Below, piece by piece: positions 1-12,224 of a DNA stretch of 64,000 bases. Each line of letters opens with the position of its first letter. Within the stretch, counting starts at the first letter, position 1. Below the pieces are notes generated by a model that saw only the letters and a list, made by a program, of their open reading frames with translations, did not search any database and was not told the DNA's origin. Source of the stretch: Gorsachius magnificus (lineage: Eukaryota > Chordata > Aves > Pelecaniformes > Ardeidae); NCBI GenBank assembly GCA_034008185.1, contig CM067084.1, positions 61,890,599-61,954,598 on the forward strand. The letters are read 5' to 3'. Made by a program: the position numbers and the translations under genes.

Positions 1-2304
1 CTTTTTCTATTTCCTCTGTAAGATCTGAAGTTCATTTTGTTTCTTCTTTAAATTTGTCTGTCGAAGAAAGTAACAAACACTGCATATTTTACTATTTGCT
101 TTGGACAATATATGGCATAACTTGATACACCTCATTGACATAAAATACCATCAAATTGCGAAGTGGTGTTGTATTGGGGTTTTGACGGTTATCAGTAAAT
201 ACCAGAATGTTGTGTAGTACCAATTCCTATGCAAAATATGTGAGCAGTTGGTAACCTAATTCACACAGAGATATAAATTCTAGGTATATGTAAGAAGAGA
301 AATACAGTTTTTGCAAAATCCTCTTCAAACTCCTTGGTTTTGCCTAGTTTGAGTTTAATTTTTAAAATGTGTTGCCACTGTCATGGAGAAAAAAACCACA
401 AACCATACTTCTTTTCATTGTCTGACTTTTGTTTCTTAACTTCATGATTTTACCTAATGTAGTTAAGGAAGAATGCCATAATATTTCCTGCAGTCATATG
501 CTCCTCAAACCTGAAGGTCTTTCCTTCGTCGTCCCCACAGCAGCTGAAGAAAATGAACAGCTATGAGTCACTGGTACTCATAAATTACTAGCCAACTGTA
601 CTAAATAAAATTTGAGACTCTTTCATCAGGGCTACTCCATTAGTCTGTCCTGGGGAGATGGATTTAGGGTTTCAGTTTTTTCATCCCATCAGGATAATAG
701 CAGCAGTTTAGAGTCATTTTAACATCCTATCTGTGTCACTTTTCACTGAGTCCTTCAAACTGCTTTGGGTATTATTCTTCCTTTGTCCACTGGTGGTTAA
801 TTCCCTTTAATCCCAAATCTTCCCAACCTCTGAAACACTTCAGCTGTACAGAATTAGCCTCTCTCTTTCTAAATTACTCTCCTTCACACCTTCATAGTCT
901 GTCACACTGTATATTCCACAAAAGAGGTTCTCCTCCAGAAGTATTCATTTCCACTTTTCACACCATTTATACATATGAAAGTGCCGAGAGCCTAACCTCT
1001 CTGTAAGTAATTTCACTGAAGAAGTGACACAATGGGTTCAATTCATTTGCTCCTTGGTGACAAGAAGTCAACAATCATTTGAATTGCTTTGGGATATCCT
1101 GCATGATGTCTATCTATGAGTGCAGAATGGTACATATCTCCTTTAGGCTCTTTGTGAGATATGTCAGCACCACTTAAATGTCTCAGGCCATCTCAGATGG
1201 CACTAGACACCTTCATTTACAAGGCAGAATCAAACACTCCACTTCAGCAAATCATTTTTCTGTGCGACTTGGATAAATGTTTAAAGTTAAATACAGCTTC
1301 AGGGTACTTCTGAGTATGGAAGGTATAGTCTGGAGGCTGTTCAGTAAAACCTTCAATTTGTCCTCATATAACTGATAAAATGAGCACCAAAATATCCACC
1401 TGACACTTTTTCAGGAAAAACAACAAACATTGTTCTCCTAAATCTACAGTGGAGAAATAAAACATACAAATCACAGAACAGAACAAAGCACTCCAAACTA
1501 AGAAATGAGATTGTATGACCTAATAATCAGGGCATTAAGCTATTCACAAATGGTTATTGATTTTGTTTGTTCAAAAATGCCAGTATAAGAAAGTAGATAG
1601 GTATTCTGGTTTTAGAAGTTCTCTCATTTGCTATAATTACTTAGTAGGGTGTGTTCTCTACTGCTTTTTTCTTTTTTTTTTAATTACATCGCTTGTTTTA
1701 CTGCCCTGTTTTTGGAACAGTGTTTCTATGTTAGCAAAAAAACCCAAACCAAACTAAAAAAAAAAGCTCCAATATATTTCATTTACACTTTGTCTTCAAA
1801 GGACTATTTATTCCTGTACTGGTGTTGATTTCATTTTATAATGGGCAAAATGTCAATAATCTTCAGTAAGAATGGTGGAATGCAGCCTCAGGATTTCTAA
1901 CTTTCCTAATGCAGCCTTGTAAAGGTCTACACTTGAAAAGCAAGACAAAACACTTGTTGTCCCGCTGACATAAGCATATTCAAATTCCAGTAGCAGTAAT
2001 AACTCCTGTTCCTTTTTTTCTACAGAAAAACTTTCAAGGAGGACTTGTTGATGTTTTCACTGGCCAGTCTTAAGGAGTTAGAAACACAGGAGGGAATTAA
2101 ATAAAAATAAAATAAAAAAAGATAAATTTTCCTTTGAAGATATTTTTTTAAAACTGCAGGTTTAGACTCCCTGAAAGGTTAGCTTTTCTGTGGTACTTAG
2201 GTAACAAAAAGATAAGGCCTTGCAGAAATAGCTCCTTGTGAAAATAAAATAATAACATTTTAGATGGGCTCTATATTTATTTAGAAATTTAAGACATACT
2301 ATGT
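1..2304. other. Non-coding stretch, nothing recognised
   Basis: AT-rich sequence without recognisable protein, RNA or repeat family. The longest open frame, 66 codons at 1557-1757 (+), is low-complexity (runs of F and L translated from T-rich DNA) and has no family resemblance. Short homopolymer runs occur near 1666-1682 and an A-rich tract near 2100-2125. Confidence 0.6.
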
Positions 2305-2425
2305 TTTAGATGGGAGAACTGAAGCCTAAAAATGAAAATTGCAGTCTAGGAGCTAATCAGTAGTAGAACCTGTAGTTTTAAAACTAAGTCTGGCTGTCTG
2401 GGTTTCAAGACAGTTTTGTTGATAT
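2305..2425 (+). repeat. Degenerate MIR/CORE-SINE-like relic
   Basis: The run GATGGGAGAACTGAAGC followed by a loose match to the 'ctaatcagtagtagaacc' block and a C/T-rich 'gtctggctgtctgggttt' tail has the same order as the well-known amniote SINE pattern (gggaaactgaggc ... tcagtggtagagcc ... cctggctg). Divergence is heavy and no ends can be fixed. This is a family-pattern match by eye, so chance similarity is possible. Confidence 0.4.
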
Positions 2426-3221
2426 ATGGTCCTATGGTATCCTACATAACAGGTTTTATTTGTTTCTCCTAATGAATGCAATAAAGAGGACACTATTTTT
2501 GCAATAATATAAGTTTCAGATATTGTAATCAGAATCTGAGTCAATAGAGGATCAATAAAATAAGTTTTTTCAATTACATTAGATCAACCTTCACAGTTGC
2601 ATCCTTTGAAGCCTGAGAATTTTAGTACAGCAATTTAATTTTTTATCATATCTAGTAGGTTTGAATGTGCTAAATTGGAAACTAAAGGTTAACTTTCTAT
2701 TCCTTTGGCTTTTTGGCACAATTTTATGGTATTTCTAATGTTTACAGTAGGTTACATCAGAAAAATCACTGTGCTTGTTTAATTATCACATTTATGATTT
2801 TAATTTTGTTTACTCCAGCTGGCTTAGGAAAACTGTATAGCTTGTTAAGGAGTGCCGCAAGAGCTTCACAGACTTCAAGTTAAATAAAAAGCATGTTTGT
2901 AAGGATGTTATTCTCAAGTCAAAATCAACCACTGACTTAAAATTATTGTGTCTTTTTCCTCAGATCTCTACTGTGACATGTGCCTATATTACAGCTATTA
3001 ATCACACATGTGATTAGTACATTGTTTCATTACAGTTCCTATTTGTTTGTCTCCATTTTGCCATTCCCTTCTCTTCTCTACATCTCCATTTCATAAAAAA
3101 TTCTCCTCTTTTTTTATTAGTATGTTTTATTTTGATGTTCACTTTATTTTTTCCTATTTTCCCTTTTTATTTATGTGGTTGCCTCCTTCCAGTTAGTTGG
3201 TATCTACTTTGCATGCTGCCT
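2426..3221. other. Non-coding stretch, nothing recognised
   Basis: AT-rich with T-rich runs near 3105-3175. No supportable gene or repeat. The bases just before 3222 could be a further diverged 5' part of the downstream LTR, but I cannot align them. Confidence 0.5.
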
Positions 3222-3716
3222 CTCCCACAGGACCCAATGCTGGCACAGAGGAAAGGTGTGAGGAGGAGGAGGAAGGAGAGAGAGAGAAACCACTGTGTAC
3301 TGACCACAACCCCCTCTCCCTGTACCACTCAATTCCTTGCTGAAGGGACTGAGTGTGGCCAGTGATGACAGTAAGGCAGGGAGGAGTCTGGCATGAAGGA
3401 GGGAAGCTGAGCCTGGGAAAGGGGAGAGGAAAGGTACAGATTTAATGTTTGTCTTTTTGTTTCCCACTACCCAAGTCTAAAAATAAATATTTATTTAAAT
3501 TGTGGATAAATATAGTCAATTTTCCCAAAGCTGAGTCTGCTTTTCCTGCAACTGTAATTGGTAAGCGATATCCCCATCTTTGTCTCGACCCTTAAGATTT
3601 TTCATTCTTGTTCTTCCTGTTTTCTCCCCCACTCCTGCCTTCCTGGGAGGGTCTGGAGGAGTGAGTGAGCAGCTGGGTGGGCGTTTGGCTGTTAGCCAAG
3701 CCCAGCCAACTGCACA
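3222..3716 (+). mobile_element. Old ERVL-type solo LTR (3' part)
   Basis: This stretch follows the block order of a common avian ERVL-like LTR. First comes a GGACCCAATGCTGG block, then a purine-rich 'gaggaggaggaaggag' segment and an AACCCCC-rich segment. A second purine-rich stretch with CTGAGCCTGGGAAAGG follows, then an AATAAA at 3482-3487. The remainder is CCCAAAGCTGAGTCTGC, GTAATTGGTAAGCGAT and TCTCGACCC, and a terminal GTGAGTGAGCAGCTGGGTGG block running to about 'gcaca' at 3716. No primer-binding site or internal retroviral sequence follows, so it is a solo LTR. The 5' boundary is uncertain and no target-site duplication could be fixed, which fits an old, diverged copy. Short open frames over it on both strands are incidental. 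Confidence 0.65.
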
Positions 3717-6650
3717 ATGTCAGCTCAAGATGTGCAGAAGCTTTTTTCTGCACCCTGCAGAAGAAATTTTACTAAAATTTTATTGCAGTTACAGGCTTCA
3801 AAATCAAGGGTTATCCTGCACTATTTCTGAAAAAACATGGATGGAAATACCTTCATTTCTGGAAATGTCTGACCTTAAACCAAATAAGAATTGCTCCAAC
3901 ATACTAAATTATATTTATTTCCACTTTTTTTCTTTTTCTCTTTTCCCCACTCTTCCATTTTCTTTCTGTCATTTTCTCTTAGTTTTTCATTTTCTCTCCT
4001 ACTTTCTCTCCTCATTTTCCTGTGTCTTTAGCATCATGTAGGATACTAAATTTTACCCCCATGTACTATCGTGGACAAGATTTTAGTTGTCTGTGCAATA
4101 AGCCACATCTTTAAACGATGTATGTCACTCTAGCTCCATTAGTGTCATTGTAACTATGTTATTATACAGCAACTGAGATCTGGTCCAGAATTCCTCATGG
4201 TACTTAATGGAGCTTTTCCCTTCGTATGTAATCAACTGATAAATTACATTTTTGTGTTCAGACTGAGGGCCTCTGAATAATAAACTGCCACTGTTTTCTT
4301 AATCACCCCATGATGTAATTTAATAAAATCAATGTTATTAGTCTTGTCATGTTTAAGTTAACATAGTTTGTTAAAGTATAGCTCTTGAGGTAATTTTTTA
4401 AATATAATAAGAAAAAATGAAAACTAACTTTTGCTGATTACAGCATAGTAGATTTTTTCCTTCCATTTTTCCCTTGTGATATATGCTGTAACATATGAAA
4501 GTAGTTATTTTTACTATTAAAATAGTAAACACAACAGAATGGAACTTATATTTACATAAAACATCAGATGCTCTTGTATACAGATAACTGAAACAGATGA
4601 CAGTTTATTGTCAATGGCATTACCTGAATTGGTTGTGAATGTCATAGCATGAACAGTATGGTTTGAATATGCATTGGCATAATGTACTGGCAATTCTGAG
4701 GACAGCAATCTTCATAAACCCCAATTAGAGAATGCTATGCCAAATAATCATAAATCTTGAATGAATCTTGATGAAGATTGGTAGACCATGATCTGTGCTT
4801 TAACAGTAGTATGACAAAAAAAAATATAACAATTAATATTCATTGGATTCCATGAAAACAGAACTAGAAATCTTTTGAAAAAAAATAAATTTAGTCTTTC
4901 TATGAAAGAAACATAGGGACCTACAAAATAAAATTTGCCATGAATCCACCAAAGGAAAATTTTCTGTGCCTGTAATTATTCAGAATAGATTTTTGTAATG
5001 AAGATATGTTTTAACCATTTTTCCTTTGTTCTTTTGTGATTTGCAGTTTTCATTGTTTTATCTTTGTAACATGAATTTGTTCAGTCCTGAAATCTCGCTA
5101 TAGAAAATGTAAGCAGATACCTCTAAGGAATGATAAACTGAAACACAGTTGGCATAAACACATTTGGTGCTGACACCCAAATGAGTGGTGTGTGGGCAGC
5201 AAATTAAACACCAGCTTGCAAAGCAAAATGGTAGTATAACAGAGCAGGGAGGTGATCATCTCTCTCCATATGGCTCTGCTGAGACCACACATACAACCCT
5301 GAATGCAGTATTTTTCTGGGTGTTTCAGTACCAGGGTGATACTAACTGAATCTCTATTCTCAAACATGTTCGTTGATATAATTTAAGGTCTTTTGGAGAC
5401 TTCTTTATTTCTGTAAGCGATACTCCATAATATTACCCTTATGCTTGCATTCCACAGTGGCTATTTTTACTATGTGTACATTTCAGTATTCCACTGAAGG
5501 ATATATAATGAAATTGTGTCAAAACAGTTTAAGCATTGTTTTCTTTTAAAAATTAACTAATTACTTCAGGAAATATACTTTTAATTAAAATAAAACCTAT
5601 TTTTTTAAACAGAATTCATACTAAACTTTTCACAGAACACAAGCCCCTGTGCCTTTTGTCCAACATAGAAGCATAAAGGACCTACTTCTATTTATGTGTT
5701 TGTTTGTTTTCTCTAAGTGCTATACTTTCCAAAATGAGAGAAAATTGAGGAAAGTGGTAATTCACCTGTAGCGATCTTCATTTTGAGCTCCAGATTTGGT
5801 CTTACTATATATGTAAGTAGTTTTGAGGCTATTTTGACTTATCTACAGCTGGTGTAAATTTTGTTATTAATGTGAGGTCACTAAAGTGGAAGAGTGAATT
5901 AACTCCCATTCTATTCTGTTCCACTTGTATTCTAGTCTAGTCTAATTTAGTTTTTATTCTCTCAGGCCGAGAGGATGTATAGTCACCACTTTAGCAGCTC
6001 ATCACCTTCTTGATGACACGTTTGTGTCAGGACACTTTGCACCATGAGAACAAAATAAAGTAGCCAGATTAGGGACTGTGATGTTCCCCTCCACTAAGAA
6101 CAGAGTTGTTTCTTTGTTTTGTTTTTAACAATAATAAGGTTTTCATTATTAGCATTGCATCTAGTGCTTAACCAAGGGTGGGTCCACTCTATCCTTTCAT
6201 TGCTGGGATATAAAGTACGACCAGTGTAAACTTAACCTACAAAAAAGAGGAGATATGAGGTTGAATTAGGGACTATAAATATCAAACTTCAAAATAAATT
6301 CATTTTCTTCATAACACAATGTGTCTATTTTCTTAGCATGAACCTAAAACATGACCCTTGGGCCAAGGTACATATTTATATTTCAGTGAATAACTTGTAG
6401 CCTCAGCTGCCCATTCATGATATGGAGAAAATATTTTAAATGAATACCTCTCTATAAGCATATTATGAAGGGAAGTTCAGTAAGCAAAAGCAATGGTTAC
6501 AACATTATAGAAATACCAAGATGACCAAAATGTACTTATGCTCTAAGGACAGAAAATACTTAGATGTTTTTATTGTACATATTTGGATATTAAATGGGAA
6601 TATTAATGTCTACTTGTTTTGTCAAAGAAAAAAAACCACATACTATTTCT
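3717..6650. other. Non-coding stretch, nothing recognised
   Basis: No recognisable gene. The open frame crossing into it from 3580 starts inside the LTR and runs into T/C-rich low-complexity DNA (3920-4020). The 89-codon minus-strand frame at 5098-5367 has no family features. No repeat family stands out. Confidence 0.55.
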
Positions 6651-6651
6651 A

Positions 6652-6720
6652 GGCCCAGATCCTGCAAACGTCTGCCTATCTAAAATCAAAGATGTAAGAA
6701 TCATCTACTCTTACATACAT
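6652..6720 (+). repeat. Possible ancient sauropsid interspersed-repeat fragment
   Basis: The phrase GGCCCAGATCCTGCAAAC is typical of a very old interspersed repeat seen in turtles, crocodilians and birds. Only about 18 bases match well and the following sequence diverges, so the assignment is weak. Confidence 0.25.
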
Positions 6721-6744
6721 TCTAGGCATCAGTGCTTTTGCAAT

Positions 6745-6767
6745 ATGCAAATAATGTGCATTTGCAT
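6745..6767. promoter_or_regulatory. Inverted pair of POU octamer motifs
   Basis: ATGCAAAT at 6745-6752 and its exact reverse complement ATTTGCAT at 6760-6767 are separated by 7 bases. Octamers are bound by POU-domain factors such as OCT1, OCT4 and BRN proteins. Two perfect copies facing each other suggest a dimer site. The surroundings (6780-6860) also hold homeodomain-type TTAAT/ATTA cores. That it is functional is inference only: AT-rich DNA produces such words by chance at some rate. Confidence 0.3.
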
Positions 6768-6869
6768 TTTAAATTGCATTGTTACACAACTAATTTGAAT
6801 TAGAATAAGCAGATTAACAATAAAATTGCATTATGTGAGGTAATGTTAGCAATCACCTACATTGCAGGC

Positions 6870-9800
6870 AAATTGGTTCCTTCTACTAAATAAATGGGCA
6901 AGACAAAATAAGTGAAGGCAAATAAAGCAGAATGTGTAATTTTATTGAAGCTCCAAAAAATCTTGGTACTCTTTAGATTTTTTTTAACATATGTCCTCTT
7001 TATTTTCTATTATATTATTGAAGTAGGTATCAACATTCTTTCAAGGACATAGATAAACCGTAAAGGAGTAGCTGTACCTAAACATGTTTGGAGAGTAACT
7101 GCTTAGTACAAAATGTGCACTTTTTTTTTTTTTTAATATGAAGAAACCATGGGTTTTAAAAATAACATGCCTTACTGAAACAACCCTTTTTTGGTAAATT
7201 TTGCCAGATTAAGGATTTTAAATATGTGGGGGTTTGGTTTTATTTACATACAATACACCAATTGAATTTAGTACTGTATTAGATCTAGCTAGTTTAAAGG
7301 TTCCTCCTAAATTTTTAGGTAATATGATCTTTGAGGACAATCTTCCTTCAGCAATGTGATTTTGAGCATACTGTTTTACCACTATCTTGTGGCCTTTGTT
7401 ATCACTGCAGTCAAGGCACTCAGGGTCCCCAGTTCTTCACAATTTTCTGTGCAGAACTTTGAGTATGGAAGGGAGGGCTTGACAACTTTGACTTATTTCA
7501 TCCTGCTGGCAAGAATGGTTCAGCCAGTTATCAATTACAAGGTTTACCTGGGGAAAGCAGTCATTATCCAAGTAACTTTCTTGTTGGTAGCTTTCTTACA
7601 TAAACATGCAGGACTTCTTGTGAACTTTTTGTGTTCTCTTTCCCCTAAGAAGTAAAGACACGTCCCAAAAAACTCTACCACAAAACTACAAGAACAAGTA
7701 CCTCTTGATAACTATTGTGACTTGTACTTTTTCCATCATGGGTGAACTTTGATTTAACTTCACTGGACAACAATGACACAATCCTATTGTCTGACTCTCT
7801 GACTGTTCCTATGGCCCTCAAGGTTGGAGGGCCAAGACTTTTCTGAATTCTAGAGAGCTTTCACCATTGGTAGTGGAAGATACCGTAAAACCTTTCTCTT
7901 GTAGTACAAACTCTTTACCTGGGCTGTGAATATCTAATGATAGTCCTCTTATTAGATTCAGTGGAGGATGTATGGGGGCACTGCTTATAGTTTCTGAAGA
8001 CTTTAGTTTGCTACACCCAGACATTAAAATGCCAGGTTGAATACTTTAAATCACACTTCATGTAACTGTTTTTTGAGTTACAAAACCATTATTTGTTGTA
8101 TCATCCCAAATAAATGATATGATTATAAAGTCTAATAAACAAAATAGGTAAAGAAGTGAAAAAAAAGTTACCTTCAGTCTTACCGACTGGTTAGAGTGTT
8201 CTCCCTCTCCCTTTTTCAACTGATTTTTCATTTCGCTGTTAAGAAGATGATAGAAAGAATTTCAGGCCTTACAAATTCCTGTTCTTCATCTTGGTAAAGT
8301 AACTTGGTCTTTATTATCAGTAGGTTTTTGAGACTTCCTAGTGTTACATGGATTGTTTCATTCTGTCACGAGAGGGTTTTTTTTTTTTCATGTTTTCCAT
8401 TATATTGCACAAGAGGCAACCTTAGAGTAAAATTTACCCCTTTCATGGAAACATGGAAATGTTTCTTTGTCAGACTAGAACTCATTCTATACTTACCTTA
8501 TTGGATATTATTCATTGTTTCAAAAACTTTTAAATCTCTTTTCTTCCTTTGATAGCTACTTGGTATTGTTAAGCGGCAAATGTATCTTTCACGAAACACT
8601 GCATTCTGTATCAATCTGCATGTTAAGAATGTACAAATATCTTAACAGGCTAATTGTAGTCATTATTGGCTCTTGATTGGCCACAGACAAGATAGTGAAT
8701 AAGCAATTTTGTGTGTAAAAGGGGATTGGTGTGGCTTACCTCCAATCTTTTTGGTTTATTCCTCCTACAAAACCAATGTTGTTCAATATAAAAAAAAATT
8801 AATTTACTACAGAAAAAAAAAGACATGTTTCATTAAAGAAATAACTGTCATAAGTCAATGTGTTTGATCAAACATGTTCTTCAGGGTTTGTAGTTTACAG
8901 GCTAGAGTGCAATTATATGGCAAATATTCATGTCACTGCTTTTGATTTCCAGACCAGGTATGTATCAAGTGGAATTGCCTACGTATTTGCAGCATTTAAG
9001 CAGGTCTAGAGCAGAGTTCATGCTCATACCTGAATTTATAGAGATTCAAAAATCTTTCTTCTGTGACTACCATGAAAGAACCATGCTGTCCCCAAGCTAA
9101 GCATCAGGTTCTATTGCTTCTTCATAAGGCAACAGTCTTTTCTAAATAAGGGCTATAACGAATGGACTGAATTTTCCATTTGCATCTTTCACAAATTAAT
9201 TCACAATTAAATGATAATATGTGTGGTAAACAGGGTCTGTGAAGTTGAACAGAGGCTGCACATTTCTGCAGGATGGAGACTAGCACTGAGAGGCAGCACA
9301 GGGGGATCCATTGCTAGGTTTCCTCAGATAAGGATGATCGCAGTATTAAAACTTATTACAGCCACTGTGTGGAGATTACAGTGTTATCTAAACAGCTAGC
9401 GAAATAAGATAGTCATCTATATTCTAGATTTTACTTGAAAGGGTTACTAGAGTCTAGTTACTTTAACCAGATGACATGGGTCTGTATTTCTCCACAGGCG
9501 TATAATTTCCTGTTGTGTGTTCAGAAATATTTTAATAGTTTTCTTTCATCAATCATTCTTTCTCTTTTTGGTATTTCATATTATTTCAAACATTATAGAT
9601 TTAGAAGTTGGTGCTAGTTTCTTTTGTGAGGAATATTTGCTTTTAAAAATAATTGTCCCCCTTTAAAATGCATTTTTTCTTTTCTAATAGTAGGTAAAAT
9701 CATTAGAATTATCCTTATTAACCTATTATTAAGAAACAAATTGCAAGTTTGCACACTCAGTTTAAATGTTAACAGAAAATATAAAATTAAAAAGATATTG

Positions 9801-12019
9801 TTTAAAAATGGAACACATAGGTAATACCTGTCACAATCATCTAGTGTTGTACAAATCTAATATGTGGATGAAGTGATGCCAGCTTGCACCTTGGAGGACA
9901 TTGACTCAGAACACACACTACCAAATTTATGTAAATGAATCCTGACTTGATTAGTGAATGTCAGGATCCAAAGAAAAACCAAAAATTAAGGAAATTTAAT
10001 TTTTTAAATTTAATTTAAGAGGAAGTATTAAGCTAGAAAATGTCATATGGTGCAAAGGACATAATTTGACAAGGAGGTAAGCAAATAGGTAACAAGTTTT
10101 CAATATTCAGTACCCTTTTGACTAGACTAGATCATTATCTAGTTACTTAAAGTTCACAGAATTTGGAAAGAGAATAAGAGCTTGCCATTTGATGTAGAAA
10201 CATGTAAGTACTACATAACTACATTAATTCAGATTTACAACTGAGATCTTTTCTGGTTATTCCAAAGGTTTTTCTACAGCAGTGGCAACTGTCTTGACAC
10301 ATGCGCACAAGTGCACACAAGGTCAAAGTTGTAGTACAAAAATCCCTGAAGGATCAATTTCAACTCTATAATGTGGTTATGTAGGGCAAGAAGAGATCCA
10401 TATGTTAAATATTTGTAAAATTAGGTTGACATATTCAGCATGGAAAGACTCTAAAACTCTGTTAGGACAAATCAAAACTGTGTTGGGGGTGGGTTAGAAG
10501 GGTGGAGTCATGGGCATCAACAGCAGGTTTCTAATACAGTGGTCACCCTTGTGAGTCTTGCTTATTACCAAACCACAATTATATTTTAATGTAGAGTCAC
10601 TAAATTTTCTTAGGTAACTTTGGTCATTAGCTAGACCTAACCCTGCAGTATGCACATATTTTCTATCTTGACCCCTGTGCACAAACAAAATGTATGGCAA
10701 GACATACATAGCAGAAGACATTTGGTGGCTCAAGACGAAATAGAGAGTTAGAAACTCAATTTATTCCATTTTCTTAGCTGGAAGCAAATATGTTGCAAGG
10801 TAATCTTTAGTGACCATCACAGATTGAATTAGTTGCTTCTACTTTATTTTCAATGGACATTATCCACCATGAGTGACTACTTGTCTTTTACTTAGCTTTG
10901 TTATCACACAGTCAGCATAAAAAACAACAAAACACTGATTGACAGTAATTTGTCAATTAGATCTGACCAGTGCCATAGGACTACAGACATAATTTCCAGT
11001 AAGCATGAATTTTTTTGGCACATTTCATCAAGATTCTGTAGTAGTATTATTTTCTTCTTTTATCTTCCTAAATTTGTCGATGTGTCAACTTTAATGTTGT
11101 TACACACAAAATTTTGTTGTGAGCAAAGGGAACATATCTTACATATGAAGATGAGAATTTATTATTACTCTAAAAAAAATTAATTATACAAGCAAAATAC
11201 AATTGTCAGGTGTAACTATTATTAGTCTAATTACCACAATACTAGCACTCACAGTCCAAATCATCTGTTGGTTACTGAAAAATATAGATACAGAAATTTC
11301 CTAGTACCTACCCCTCTGTTTTATGTTAGGTTCATCTTTCCACATTCCTTTGGGTTCTATTGTCAGTGTTACCACTCTTCCTTCAAGAGGACTAGGCTAT
11401 GGGTGGGATTCATGGTGCATTACCAAGTCTTGAGTTCTTGCCAGGTAGTATTGTATCACTATGTTGGTAGTGGGGGGTTTCTTCCTTCTTAATCCTGGAT
11501 CTGCACATTATCATTTGGTTCCTAACACAGCCTACTTAGGTTCCCACTTCTATATTATACTTTTTTCCTGTTATCTTTGTTTCTTGAAAGCTTTTACCTC
11601 ACTACCAAGGTTGCACTCCTTCAGTGACAGCTGTCTACTGTGATTTCAGTTCACAGTCTGAGGCCTCTGGTATAATTATGTGTATGTGAGTACACTGCCA
11701 CAACACAGTTTTAGCTAGGGTCATAGTTCACTGTACACAGAATATCTGCTTAATTTTAGTATCCATTATTTAACAATAGTTGTCATGCTACACAATTGCC
11801 CAGACCTAAAGGAAATTTGGGCAATAGTTACCTGACCATTGAACAATCATCACAGCTGGAGTAAACTAAAATCAGCTCAGGCTAAAAGTGACCAAACAAG
11901 TCCTGAAACCTGCACTGCCACATCAGTGCTGTCTATAGCCTTTTATTAGCAAGTCAAAACAATACTTACTAGGTTCAACACAGAATAGAATTTTTAACAA
12001 GGCAGAGAAAAGCAAAATA
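6870..12019. other. Non-coding stretch with short homopolymers
   Basis: No recognisable coding exon or repeat family. Poly(T) runs occur at 7121-7134 and 8377-8388. The longest open frames (99 codons at 7356-7655 +, 82 codons at 8304-8552 +, 79 codons at 10494-10733 -) have no recognisable domain, and I regard them as chance. Confidence 0.5.
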
Positions 12020-12224
12020 GATTCTTCACAGAGAATGTGGTTGGTCACTGGAACAGGGTCCCCAGGGAAGCAATCATGGCTCCAAGCATGTCAGAGTTCA
12101 AGGAACGTCTGAATGATGCTTTCAGTCATATGATTTTGGTTTAGGTAGTCCTGTGAGGAGCAGGGAGTTGGACTTGATGATCTATATGGGTCCCTTCAAC
12201 TTGAAATATTCTATGATTCTATGA
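12020..12224 (+). mobile_element. CR1 LINE fragment (3' end)
   Basis: This is a 5'-truncated CR1 copy of about 205 bp. It carries the C-terminal ORF2 region (ATTCTTCACAGAGAATGTGG, then CACTGGAACAGGGTCCCCAG) and the 3' UTR phrase GTTGGACTTGATGATCTATA. It ends in the typical ATTCTATG repeats at 12209-12224. The ORF2 frame is degraded, so it is an older copy than the one at 23.3 kb. CR1 copies are expected to be 5'-truncated with an intact 3' end, as here. The 5' boundary is approximate. Confidence 0.9.

Noticed and set aside
3132..4041. Frames of 77, 87 and 153 codons around 3.1-4.0 kb
   Set aside because: They overlap the old LTR and a T/C-rich stretch, lie on both strands, and have no domain.
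9211..9399. 62-codon frame with a less AT-rich patch and possible AG/GT splice-like borders
   Set aside because: The borders are not convincing, the translation matches no family I know, and it is very short.
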